A stretch of DNA of 64,000 bases from Mogibacterium sp. (GTDB taxonomy: Bacteria; Bacillota; Clostridia; Peptostreptococcales; Anaerovoracaceae): contig JAFRDH010000019.1 of assembly GCA_017403955.1 (NCBI GenBank), forward strand, positions 124,001 to 188,000, read 5' to 3'. Position numbers and translations under genes: made by a program. Position 1 is the stretch's first letter; each line of letters begins with the position of its first letter. The notes below the pieces were generated by a model. That model did no database searches. It saw nothing but the letters and a program-made list of their open reading frames with translations, and was not told the DNA's origin. Positions 18,932 to 26,068 of this stretch are shown here, one piece after another.

Positions 18932-20230
18932 CTAAAGCTGCGAAAGAATCACTTCCGGTTCCTTTATAAGGTCCGGGATCGCTTTTCTGTAGATCCTGCC
19001 TGAGAAAGCCTCGGTAGGGAGTGAAATGAACTTCGCGCTTTCCGGGCAGATAGGCTTGTACATAGGGTCTGCGATAATGACATTTGCACCATCGAGTTCC
19101 GGGATTATGTCGTCCTCATCAGGCGTCAGGCGGTCGCAGCTGCGGAGAATGTATTCAGGACATTCCGTCGCGCAAAGCACTTTGGTCAGGCGGCCGGTCT
19201 CGAATTCTATTGCCGCAGCCAGCGCGAGGCTTGTGATGCCTTCCCCGATAATGACTACATCCGTTCCGGAATTATTAACGGCAGCACCGGCTGAGAGATC
19301 ATACTCGTATTCAACTGCATCAGCAAGATCCGACAGGATCTCGATGCTCTGCGTGCCTACTCTTTCGTCCGCATGTTCAGAATGCCTTACTGCACGTGAC
19401 TCAAATGCGACATCATTAAGAGCATCCATGATCATCTGCTTCTGGTCGTCACCGATCGGGAGTCCTATTACATAAGGGATACCGAATCGTTTGTACAGGA
19501 CTTCAGCAGCCCCGAGACCGGCTGCGGAAACCACCAGGTTCGCATCCGCCCTTCCGGCAAGTCTGAGTTCATCAAGGGAACTGCCCATAGCCCATTTTGA
19601 AATGACTTCGTAATTATTCTCCTCAAGCCACGAGCTGATGGACGCATCCGAGCCATTTACAGAGAAATCAAGCGGAGTCAGGCCTAGAATATTGACTCTT
19701 ACTTTTTCGAACATCGCAGGGGTGTTTCCACCGCCCGCTTTAAGGATCATCCCGAGCGGTCTTGCAACATCTTCTGTCGCTACATCATCAACAAGTCTTT
19801 CTGCGATCCCTGCCAGAGCCATAGAGGCTCCGTCGATATATGTCTTCATACCGCTCGTAGGGAAGCCAAAGGCCGGGATACCTGTTCTCATTTCTATGAC
19901 CTCTGCAACAGCCTTGAAGTCAAAGCCTGTCATCATCGGGATCGGAGTTCCGCAGACAGCGATGAACGCAGGTTTCAGATTCGACGCTGCATCCACGATA
20001 TCATCGATGAGCTTTTCATCATCGCCCATTATCGCCTCGATCTCGCTGATCCCGGAAATATATACCATACTGTCCATATCGAACCATCTTGGTTCATCAT
20101 GGGTCGTATATGTTGAATTGCAGCCTGAAGCATCGTGCATGACAGTCATGCCCCCGAGCTCGAAAAGTGCCGAGCAGACGCCAAACGCATCAGCTGAATA
20201 TGTGCTTATTATTCTTGCTGTCTGTTTCAT
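18932..20230 (-). CDS. Nitrogenase component 1-like protein (first subunit)
   Basis: 432 residues of the oxidoreductase/nitrogenase component-1 family (NifD/K/E/N, Bch/Chl N/B, Cfb, Mar and Nfl relatives). Three Cys are placed like the P-cluster-side ligands: C19 (FGVCSALFEL), C37 (HDASGCNSTYTTHDEPRWF, the counterpart of the NifD 'HGPIGC' loop) and C93 (IAVCGTPIPM). RVNILGLTPLDF matches the family's 'vNiiG' strand. It is clearly shorter than NifD/NifK and I see no equivalent of the FeMo-cofactor Cys/His ligands. It lies 13 bases after the second component-1 gene. Function is probably an unusual ATP-driven reduction, not N2 fixation (inference). Confidence 0.8.
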   Translation of the reverse strand: MKQTARIISTYSADAFGVCSALFELGGMTVMHDASGCNSTYTTHDEPRWFDMDSMVYISGISEIEAIMGDDEKLIDDIVDAASNLKPAFIAVCGTPIPMMTGFDFKAVAEVIEMRTGIPAFGFPTSGMKTYIDGASMALAGIAERLVDDVATEDVARPLGMILKAGGGNTPAMFEKVRVNILGLTPLDFSVNGSDASISSWLEENNYEVISKWAMGSSLDELRLAGRADANLVVSAAGLGAAEVLYKRFGIPYVIGLPIGDDQKQMIMDALNDVAFESRAVRHSEHADERVGTQSIEILSDLADAVEYEYDLSAGAAVNNSGTDVVIIGEGITSLALAAAIEFETGRLTKVLCATECPEYILRSCDRLTPDEDDIIPELDGANVIIADPMYKPICPESAKFISLPTEAFSGRIYRKAIPDLIKEPEVILSQL

Positions 20231-20243
20231 GTTCTGCTCCTTA

Positions 20244-21599
20244 CTATCTCAGGCATACATCGCAGCCAAGCCCTTTGACCTGGACAAGCTCGCGCATGCA
20301 TTTTTCTTCGCTGTATGCTTCTCTTATAAGTTCCAGGGTGTGAAGGACTGCGTCATATCCGAGCATCCCGCCTCCCTCGACCACATTGACAAAGTGATTC
20401 GTATTATCGAAATATGCCGCTTTCTGGCCGATAGCCAGGACGGTATCTCTCTCAGGCACCGCATTCTCCGAAGCAGCGAATCTCATGCTGCTGTGGACTG
20501 TCGGATAGAGCATCAGATCCGGATGATTCTCCCTGAGGTACTCAAAGTCCGGTTTGTCAGCTCCCGGTATTCCGTCAACATAGACGCGAGTCACATTGAA
20601 TCCGTGACTCAGGAGCATTCTTGCAAGTCCGAGAGGACGCGGGCAAAATGTGTAATCGATCGTGATCTCTGTATCGCCGACAAGCGAGAGCGTATCTTCG
20701 AGAGCTTTATCACAATCCGCCCTCAGCGCCTTAATTTCTTCAGGACTGAATCCCGGGACGCCGAGAACATCAGCGAGCTTTGCGAACTCATCATCGATCT
20801 CGTCATAGTTGAAACTGAACTTCGTATAATGATGCTTTCCTCCCAGCCTTGCGGAAAGCATATCTCCTCCCGGAGCTGCATCTGCATTATATGAAATATA
20901 GAATGCGCTCTCAGCCATCTCCTGATATTCAGCATAATTCCTGCATGAAGTGATCTCATGCACCTTCCTGCCTGTACGTTTCAGGAGCTTCATCAGATCA
21001 CTGTTTTCGCGGGTCGGAAGATCGTTGCCGATGATGGCGACTGCTTCCGGATCGATCTCCCGCTCGTGCAGCAGCATATAAAGTCTTGAACGCATGAGCT
21101 GATCCGGTGTCAGCCCGCTTTTGCGCATGATAGGATTCATGTAGCAGTCCGTAAAATCTATATCAGGAAATCTCTCCCTCAGTCTTGCATAGATCATGTC
21201 GAGATCGCAGCCTGCGAAATGATGTACGCAGCTTGTATATACAAGCACTGCAGGAGGTCTCTTCGGCAGCTTGCGGATGATATCCGACACGCCTTCGATG
21301 ACAAGTTCCTCCATATCTCCGTCGAGGAGATTATTCTCGCGGACAGCTACTGTAGAGAATCTGTCGGTCGTGCCCATCTCTGCCGCAGTCAGAACAACGC
21401 CGCGGAGACAGCCTGCAGCACAGACGAAAATCTCGTGTGCCTCAGGGATGAGCATTCCTGTATGTACGATATTCCATGTACCTCTTGCAGGTGAGGAATA
21501 TTCAAGGCCGGACCTGAACGGAGCAGGAAAAGCGGCATCAGCCACTCTTACCGCTGCGATCACCGGACCTGTTTCTTTTGCATTCACTCTTTTAAGCAT
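20244..21599 (-). CDS. Nitrogenase component 1-like protein (second subunit)
   Basis: 451 residues, same superfamily as its neighbour but divergent. Candidate cluster ligands are C60 and C64 (IFVCAAGCLRG), C124 (VYTSCVHHFAGCD) and C131; the YTSC..GCD stretch corresponds to the NifD/K 'tC....GDD' strand. The protein ends with GLGCDVCLR, a C-terminal CxxC unusual for this family that could bind metal or act as a redox-active tail. Together with the preceding gene it should form a heterotetramer reduced by the NifH-like protein encoded just upstream (48-base gap). Confidence 0.78.
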   Translation of the reverse strand: MLKRVNAKETGPVIAAVRVADAAFPAPFRSGLEYSSPARGTWNIVHTGMLIPEAHEIFVCAAGCLRGVVLTAAEMGTTDRFSTVAVRENNLLDGDMEELVIEGVSDIIRKLPKRPPAVLVYTSCVHHFAGCDLDMIYARLRERFPDIDFTDCYMNPIMRKSGLTPDQLMRSRLYMLLHEREIDPEAVAIIGNDLPTRENSDLMKLLKRTGRKVHEITSCRNYAEYQEMAESAFYISYNADAAPGGDMLSARLGGKHHYTKFSFNYDEIDDEFAKLADVLGVPGFSPEEIKALRADCDKALEDTLSLVGDTEITIDYTFCPRPLGLARMLLSHGFNVTRVYVDGIPGADKPDFEYLRENHPDLMLYPTVHSSMRFAASENAVPERDTVLAIGQKAAYFDNTNHFVNVVEGGGMLGYDAVLHTLELIREAYSEEKCMRELVQVKGLGCDVCLR

Positions 21600-21647
21600 A
21601 ATTTCCTGCCAATCTGTATCAATCGTGATGTATCCGTTTTGCCCGGA

Positions 21648-22403
21648 TCAAAGTCCGCAGACCTCGAGCAGCTTCTTCGCGAGCGTCCTGTACTCACCGG
21701 CCATTTCACTTTCAGGGAAAGCCTCTATAACAGTTTTGCCGAGGTCCTCTGCATCAGTTACAGTATCGCTGCGGCTGAGTTCTCCGATTATCTCCGAGCC
21801 GATGTCGGAAGCAAGCTCTGCGACTTTGGCATCCTCGTCGCGGACATTTCTGTGGTTAAGTATGATCCCGCCGAGGCTTGCATAACCGCGGTCCTTGAAT
21901 CCGTCGATAGCGACCGCTATATTAGCTGCTGCATGGATAGCCATATTCTCGCCGGAAGTGATAACGAATACTTTGTCCGCATAGCCGCCTCTCATCGGCA
22001 TCGAGAATCCGCCGCATACGACGTCTCCGAGGACATCATAAATAACTACATCAGGCTTATACACCTCGTAAGCACCCTTCTCTTTGAGTTTCTCAAGAGC
22101 CGCGATGATGCCCCTTCCCGCGCATCCGAGACCCGGTGTAGGTCCGCCTGCTTCAACACAGATGACCCCGCCGTAGCCTTCATGCACCATATCTTCAAGC
22201 GCAAAATTGTTCTTGCGTTCGCGTACGAGTTCGAGCACGGTTGTGATCTCGCCCTCACCGTGAAGACTTGCCGTTGAATCGGCTTTAGGATCGCAGCCGA
22301 TCTGCATTACTTTATAACCCATATCAGCAAGTGCAGCAGAAACATTAGAAACTGTTGTCGATTTGCCTATACCGCCTTTTCCGTAAACTGCTATTTTGAT
22401 CAT
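21648..22403 (-). CDS. NifH-like nitrogenase reductase / [4Fe-4S] ATPase
   Basis: 251 residues. P-loop GKGGIGKST, switch I region CDPKADST, and the two Cys that hold the inter-subunit [4Fe-4S] cluster: C94 in GLGCAGRG and C130 in [14 protein letters not shown]. The Arg of GCAGRG, the ADP-ribosylation site in NifH, is present. All features of an ATP-driven electron donor of the NifH/BchL/CfbC group are intact. Shorter than NifH (about 275-295). Overlaps the hydE stop by four bases (ATGA), so it is translationally coupled to HydE. Confidence 0.88.
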   Translation of the reverse strand: MIKIAVYGKGGIGKSTTVSNVSAALADMGYKVMQIGCDPKADSTASLHGEGEITTVLELVRERKNNFALEDMVHEGYGGVICVEAGGPTPGLGCAGRGIIAALEKLKEKGAYEVYKPDVVIYDVLGDVVCGGFSMPMRGGYADKVFVITSGENMAIHAAANIAVAIDGFKDRGYASLGGIILNHRNVRDEDAKVAELASDIGSEIIGELSRSDTVTDAEDLGKTVIEAFPESEMAGEYRTLAKKLLEVCGL

Positions 22404-23461
22404 TTTATTTCTCCCTCTGACGCTTTGAAATCACCGCGTCCTACGACTACTTCGTATCCTATCTCTTCCATCTGAGCCCTCAGTGCAGTGATACCTGCTT
22501 CGGCGCTCATATCTGTTCCGACCTTGCCGTCATACAGCATGTATTTCTTTCTGACTTCCATCGGGGACAGATTCGGCATGACGACGTTGCATCCGGCGAG
22601 CACACCCTTCTGTCTGCCCTCCGCTTCTACTGTGCCAAGCGCGGTGGTAGATGGGATCAGCGCATCCGGGAACATTATCCGGCAAAGCGCTATGACGAGC
22701 AATGTAGTGTCCACGCTGCCGCGGGGCTCATCCCTGAAAGGTGTGTCTTTGTGTGGGATGAACGGTCCGAGCCCGATCATTTCCGGCCTGAGGTCATGCA
22801 TGAAGATCATGTCCTTCGCAATGTGCTCAGGTTTCTGGTGCGGTGTTCCTATCATGATCCCCGCACCTGTCTGGAATCCGATTTCTTTAAGATCGCGGAG
22901 ACAACGCTTCCTGTTCTCGCATGACATCTTTTGCGGATGGAGCATCGAGTAATGCTCAGGGTCTGCGGTTTCATGTCTCAGCAGGTATCTCGAAGCACCG
23001 GCATCGTAAAGTGCCTGATAATAGTCTCTGTCAAGTTCTCCGATCGAAAGTGTCACAGCGCAGTCCGGGAACTCGTCATGGATATCCCGCACGATGCCGC
23101 ACATTTTCTCCTTTGTGAAATACGGATCTTCTCCGCCCTGCAGCACGAAGGTCCTGAACCCGTGCTCATATCCGTCTCTGCAGCAGTTCAGGATATCCTC
23201 TTCATCCAGCCTGTAACGCTGGATATTATGATTGCTGCACCTGATACCGCAATAATAGCAGTCATTTCTGCATATATTGGTGAATTCAACGATGCCCCTG
23301 AAATAGATTTTCTTTCCGAATCTCCCGATGGCTATTCGGTGGGCTTCGCGCATTGCATATTCAAGATCCGCCTGATCGTAAGTGCTGAAAACCTGCGTCC
23401 ACTCTGCTTCGTCGAGTTCACGCTTTTCGATCAGTTTGTCTATAAGCTGTATGTTCGTCAT
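22400..23461 (-). CDS. hydE: Radical SAM protein of the HydE family
   Basis: 353 residues. Radical SAM cluster CX3CX2C (C64, C68, C71 in [12 protein letters not shown]), the HydE-specific [16 protein letters not shown] and [19 protein letters not shown] stretches, and the [21 protein letters not shown]-terminal region. HydE acts in [FeFe]-hydrogenase H-cluster assembly, on the Fe(CO)2(CN)-cysteine complex made by HydG. Here it overlaps the ABC ATPase gene upstream and the NifH-like gene downstream by four bases each, with no hydF, hydG or hydrogenase gene in the window. It may be a true HydE recruited as a neighbour or a paralogue making a different organometallic or sulfur-radical product. 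Confidence 0.85.
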   Translation of the reverse strand: MTNIQLIDKLIEKRELDEAEWTQVFSTYDQADLEYAMREAHRIAIGRFGKKIYFRGIVEFTNICRNDCYYCGIRCSNHNIQRYRLDEEDILNCCRDGYEHGFRTFVLQGGEDPYFTKEKMCGIVRDIHDEFPDCAVTLSIGELDRDYYQALYDAGASRYLLRHETADPEHYSMLHPQKMSCENRKRCLRDLKEIGFQTGAGIMIGTPHQKPEHIAKDMIFMHDLRPEMIGLGPFIPHKDTPFRDEPRGSVDTTLLVIALCRIMFPDALIPSTTALGTVEAEGRQKGVLAGCNVVMPNLSPMEVRKKYMLYDGKVGTDMSAEAGITALRAQMEEIGYEVVVGRGDFKASEGEIK

Positions 23462-24546
23462 ACCGTCCCCTTCCGGTCATCTGAATTGTCTTTTGCATAT
23501 GTCGTCTTGACGCTTATCGACGGGATCAGGCCGAGTCTGTGTGTCAGTTCTGATATCTCCGATCTCATTCCGTCAAGAGTCATGTTGATAATATACAGAC
23601 CGGCTCTCCTGTAAGGCAGTCCCATCCTGCCGATCAGCATATGATTATATTCATGGAGCAAAGCATTGATCATTTCAGCTTTGTCATTATTATCCGAAAT
23701 GATCGTCACAGATGCTATGCATTTTTCGTCTTCTTTTTTGCCCTGAGTCTGCGAATCTGTATCCGCGATGCTGAGCGGGATCACGTTTCTCATGATGTTC
23801 TCAGGTGTCTCGATCTCACCGATCACTGCGTTTACGCCGAAGGCTTTGCGGATGTTATCTTCAGTGACTACATTGACGGTACTGCCAAAGATACTGTCAC
23901 CGCCCTTCGAGAGGATGAGTGATTTGTCGGCGCGCTGAAGCGCGTGTGCAGGATAATGCGTGTTGAATACGCAAGCGACTCCGTTCGCCGCCAGTTCAGA
24001 GATCGTATCAAGAACGATGAGCTGGTTCTTGAAATCAAGATTCGACTCCGGTTCATCAAGGATAAGGATCTCAGGTTCTGCTGCCATAGCTCTTGCGATA
24101 AGAACCATCTGAAGTTCTCCGCCGCTTATTGCATGGCACTGCTTGTCAGCAAGATCCATGATCCCAAGCGACCGCATGACTCTCTCCGCCGCCTCCATAT
24201 CTTCTGCAGAAGGCTGAGCAAACACGCCTATTCTGCTGCTCCTTCCGAGAAGGACCGTCTGAAAAGCGGTGAAAGAAGATGCTGCGGATTTTGCCTGCGG
24301 GACATACGCCATCCTGCTCCAGAGTTTTCTCGCCGGGATACTGTGGATGTCCTCTCCGTCCAGAAGACTCCGCCCGCTCTTCCATTTGAGCATATCCATC
24401 ATGCACCTGAGCATAGTGGTTTTGCCTGCTCCGTTAGGTCCGAGCACTGCGATGATCTCTCCGCTTGTGACTTCAATATTTATATCTTTGAGGATCTCAG
24501 GTCCTCCCTTATAAGCAAAGCTGCCGTTTTCGATTCTAAGTATCAT
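23458..24546 (-). CDS. ABC transporter ATPase fused to a C-terminal TM1266-like regulator domain
   Basis: 362 residues from the ATG at 24546, which overlaps the permease stop (ATGA). Residues 1-250 are a FecE/BtuD-type ATPase: Walker A LGPNGAGKTT, signature ISGGELQMVLIARAMA, Walker B EILILDEPES, H-loop FNTHYPAH. After a linker, about residues 277-355 repeat the fold encoded by the separate small gene at 25714-25959: ASVTIISDN, LLHEYNHMLIGRMGLPYR, LYIINMTLDGM, then VKTTYAK. That family is annotated as an iron-only-hydrogenase system regulator (TM1266 type). The fusion ties the importer physically to the hydrogenase/HydE-linked regulator. A longer upstream reading frame exists but is covered by the permease gene. 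Confidence 0.85.
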   Translation of the reverse strand: MILRIENGSFAYKGGPEILKDINIEVTSGEIIAVLGPNGAGKTTMLRCMMDMLKWKSGRSLLDGEDIHSIPARKLWSRMAYVPQAKSAASSFTAFQTVLLGRSSRIGVFAQPSAEDMEAAERVMRSLGIMDLADKQCHAISGGELQMVLIARAMAAEPEILILDEPESNLDFKNQLIVLDTISELAANGVACVFNTHYPAHALQRADKSLILSKGGDSIFGSTVNVVTEDNIRKAFGVNAVIGEIETPENIMRNVIPLSIADTDSQTQGKKEDEKCIASVTIISDNNDKAEMINALLHEYNHMLIGRMGLPYRRAGLYIINMTLDGMRSEISELTHRLGLIPSISVKTTYAKDNSDDRKGTV

Positions 24547-25559
24547 ATGCGCCAGCCTCCGCTTCTTCTCATCAGCATAATAAAGAATGGTGCGCCGATT
24601 ATCGCGGTGAGTATCGACACCGGTATTTCTGCGGCTGATATGCTTCTGGCCATTGTGTCCACTGCGATCATAAAGACCGCGCCGAGGCTTACAGATGCCG
24701 GGATTATCGACAGGTGGTTGTTGCCGAAGAGCATTCGGCACATATGAGGGATCAGGAGTCCGACCCATCCGACCTGTCCGCACATCGAGACGCATGATGC
24801 CGTGATCACGGTCGCGCAGATAACAGTCACAGTCCTGAGCGCCCTGATATTGACTCCTGAGGCTTTTGCCTCGTCATCGGAAAGCGGCAGCAGGTTCATT
24901 CTCCATCTGATCAGGAAAAGGACCAGTACACCCGCAATAATTACCGGTGAACCGAATGAGAGTGTCCTGAAGCTTGCTTTGTCAAGGCCGCCCATCAGCC
25001 AATAAGTGATCGCCGGAAGCTGCGATTCTTCATCAGCGACGTATTTGATCAATGATACAAGCGCTGAGAAAAGCGAGCCTATCATGATACCCGAGAGAAC
25101 GATGTAGCTGAGTCCGCCTTTGTCTTTGCCCGATCCTGCGAGCCACGTAAGTGTTACGGCAGCTCCGCCCATCAGCATGCCCACAAACTGCACTCCGACC
25201 AGATCGAAGCCCAGCAGAATGCCGAGTGCTGCGCCAAAGCTCGCTCCGCTGGCGACACCGAGTGTGTCAGGCGTAGCAAGAGGGTTAGCGAAAAGGCTCT
25301 GGAATGCACAGCCTGAGACCGAAAGTCCCGCTCCTACCAAAGCCGCAAGCACGATCCTCGGGAGCCTGAGCTGCATGATCGTCTTCTCGACAGGCATATT
25401 CGCATAGTGGCCGCCCGATATCCTTGTTCTGAGAACATCGAAAACATCCCCCGGAGATATCTGCATTCTCCCGAGGCCAAGAGCGATCAGCGCTGCAATG
25501 AAAGGCAGCACGATCAGTATTATTATCCAATAAACCTGTAACCTTCCGTCTCTCCTCAT
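24543..25559 (-). CDS. ABC transporter permease, FecCD/BtuC family
   Basis: 338 residues, about ten transmembrane helices, with hallmark segments LRLPRIVLAALVGAGLSVSG, FQSLFANPLATPDTLGVASG and GLLIPHMCRMLFGNNHLSII of metal-chelate and cobalamin importers. I chose the ATG at 25559: the frame opens upstream at a TTG (25634), but an intrinsic terminator at 25586-25623 lies between the two, so the shorter form is the better reading; GAGG precedes it, though closely. It couples to the ATPase by a four-base overlap. Homodimer expected. Confidence 0.85.
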   Translation of the reverse strand: MRRDGRLQVYWIIILIVLPFIAALIALGLGRMQISPGDVFDVLRTRISGGHYANMPVEKTIMQLRLPRIVLAALVGAGLSVSGCAFQSLFANPLATPDTLGVASGASFGAALGILLGFDLVGVQFVGMLMGGAAVTLTWLAGSGKDKGGLSYIVLSGIMIGSLFSALVSLIKYVADEESQLPAITYWLMGGLDKASFRTLSFGSPVIIAGVLVLFLIRWRMNLLPLSDDEAKASGVNIRALRTVTVICATVITASCVSMCGQVGWVGLLIPHMCRMLFGNNHLSIIPASVSLGAVFMIAVDTMARSISAAEIPVSILTAIIGAPFFIMLMRRSGGWRI

Positions 25560-25713
25560 ATCCTCACTTGAGTCCCGTTCTAATGAAAAAGCCTCACTCC
25601 CCTGTTGCGAGAAGCAAGGCTTTATTGCAATCAAAAATCAGTCCTTGTTGTCATCGTGCTTCAGCCTCAATGTGCACCGGGCAGATTTCGGCTTCAGGGG
25701 ATGTTGTGAGGTA
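25560..25713 (-). promoter_or_regulatory. Intercistronic leader with intrinsic terminator (attenuator candidate)
   Basis: About 150 bases between the small regulator gene and the permease. The transcribed strand ends in a hairpin with arms AAAGCCT/AGGCTTT (25588-25623) and an inner partly wobble-paired CTTCTC/GGGGAG stem, followed by five T residues (25586-25590), only about 30 bases before the permease start. Upstream of it the sequence can form an AGCC/GGCT stem. I do not recognise a known riboswitch class. It could make transcription of the permease and all downstream genes conditional. Confidence 0.6.
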
Positions 25714-25959
25714 TCAGGCTTTGGCGTAGGTCACTTTAGCATTGATGCCGTCAAGACGTCCGAGCGCACCGCTGAGAGAATTGATCTTATCCATCGGTGC
25801 GTCAATGGCCACGCTGATTATGTTGAGGTTCTTCTCTCTATAAGGAACTCCCATCCTTCCGAGGATGTATGATGAGTACTCATGGAGGAGATCATTCAGC
25901 ACGTCCACCTGATCAGCCTTTGTGACAATAATGCTTATCACAGCGACTCTGGTTTCCAT
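25714..25959 (-). CDS. Iron-only hydrogenase system regulator-like protein (TM1266 family)
   Basis: 81 residues from the ATG at 25959 (AAGGAG eight bases upstream). Sequence runs METRVAVISIIV, LLHEYSSYILGRMGVPYREK, NLNIISVAIDAPMDKINSLS, INAKVTYAKA. This small ACT-like ferredoxin fold is the TM1266 family, normally found beside [FeFe]-hydrogenase and HydEFG genes and presumed regulatory. It has a close relative as the C-terminal domain of the ABC ATPase in the same operon. First gene of the nitrogenase-like operon. Confidence 0.85.
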   Translation of the reverse strand: METRVAVISIIVTKADQVDVLNDLLHEYSSYILGRMGVPYREKNLNIISVAIDAPMDKINSLSGALGRLDGINAKVTYAKA

Positions 25960-25997
25960 TGATACCACTCCTTATTCAATTATTCATATACATTCGT

Positions 25998-26026
25998 ATT
26001 TTAACACAGGTAAAGCAGACCTGCAA
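25998..26026 (-). promoter_or_regulatory. Promoter of the nitrogenase-like operon
   Basis: TTGCAG (complement of 26021-26026), 17 bases, TAAAAT (complement of 25998-26003), about 40 bases upstream of the regulator gene. Good match to the housekeeping sigma consensus. No obvious operator palindrome overlaps it. Confidence 0.7.
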
Positions 26027-26031
26027 CGGGA

Positions 26032-26057
26032 GTGTGCCACCATCCCCGGTGACACAC
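26032..26057 (-). terminator. Hairpin after the giant BspA-like gene
   Basis: Stem GTGTGCCACC/GGTGACACAC with one mismatch and a six-base loop, starting about 10 bases after the stop of the BspA-like gene. No T-run follows, so efficiency is uncertain, but its position just before the next promoter supports a terminator role. Confidence 0.5.
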
Positions 26058-26068
26058 CCTTTCGATCG

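Noticed and set aside
25560-25713. Cobalamin riboswitch upstream of the BtuC-like permease
   Set aside because: I looked for the B12-box-like conserved blocks and did not find them; only the terminator is clear.
17695-25959. True nitrogen-fixation cluster
   Set aside because: No nifB, nifE or nifN, component-1 proteins are short and I see no FeMo-cofactor ligand equivalents.
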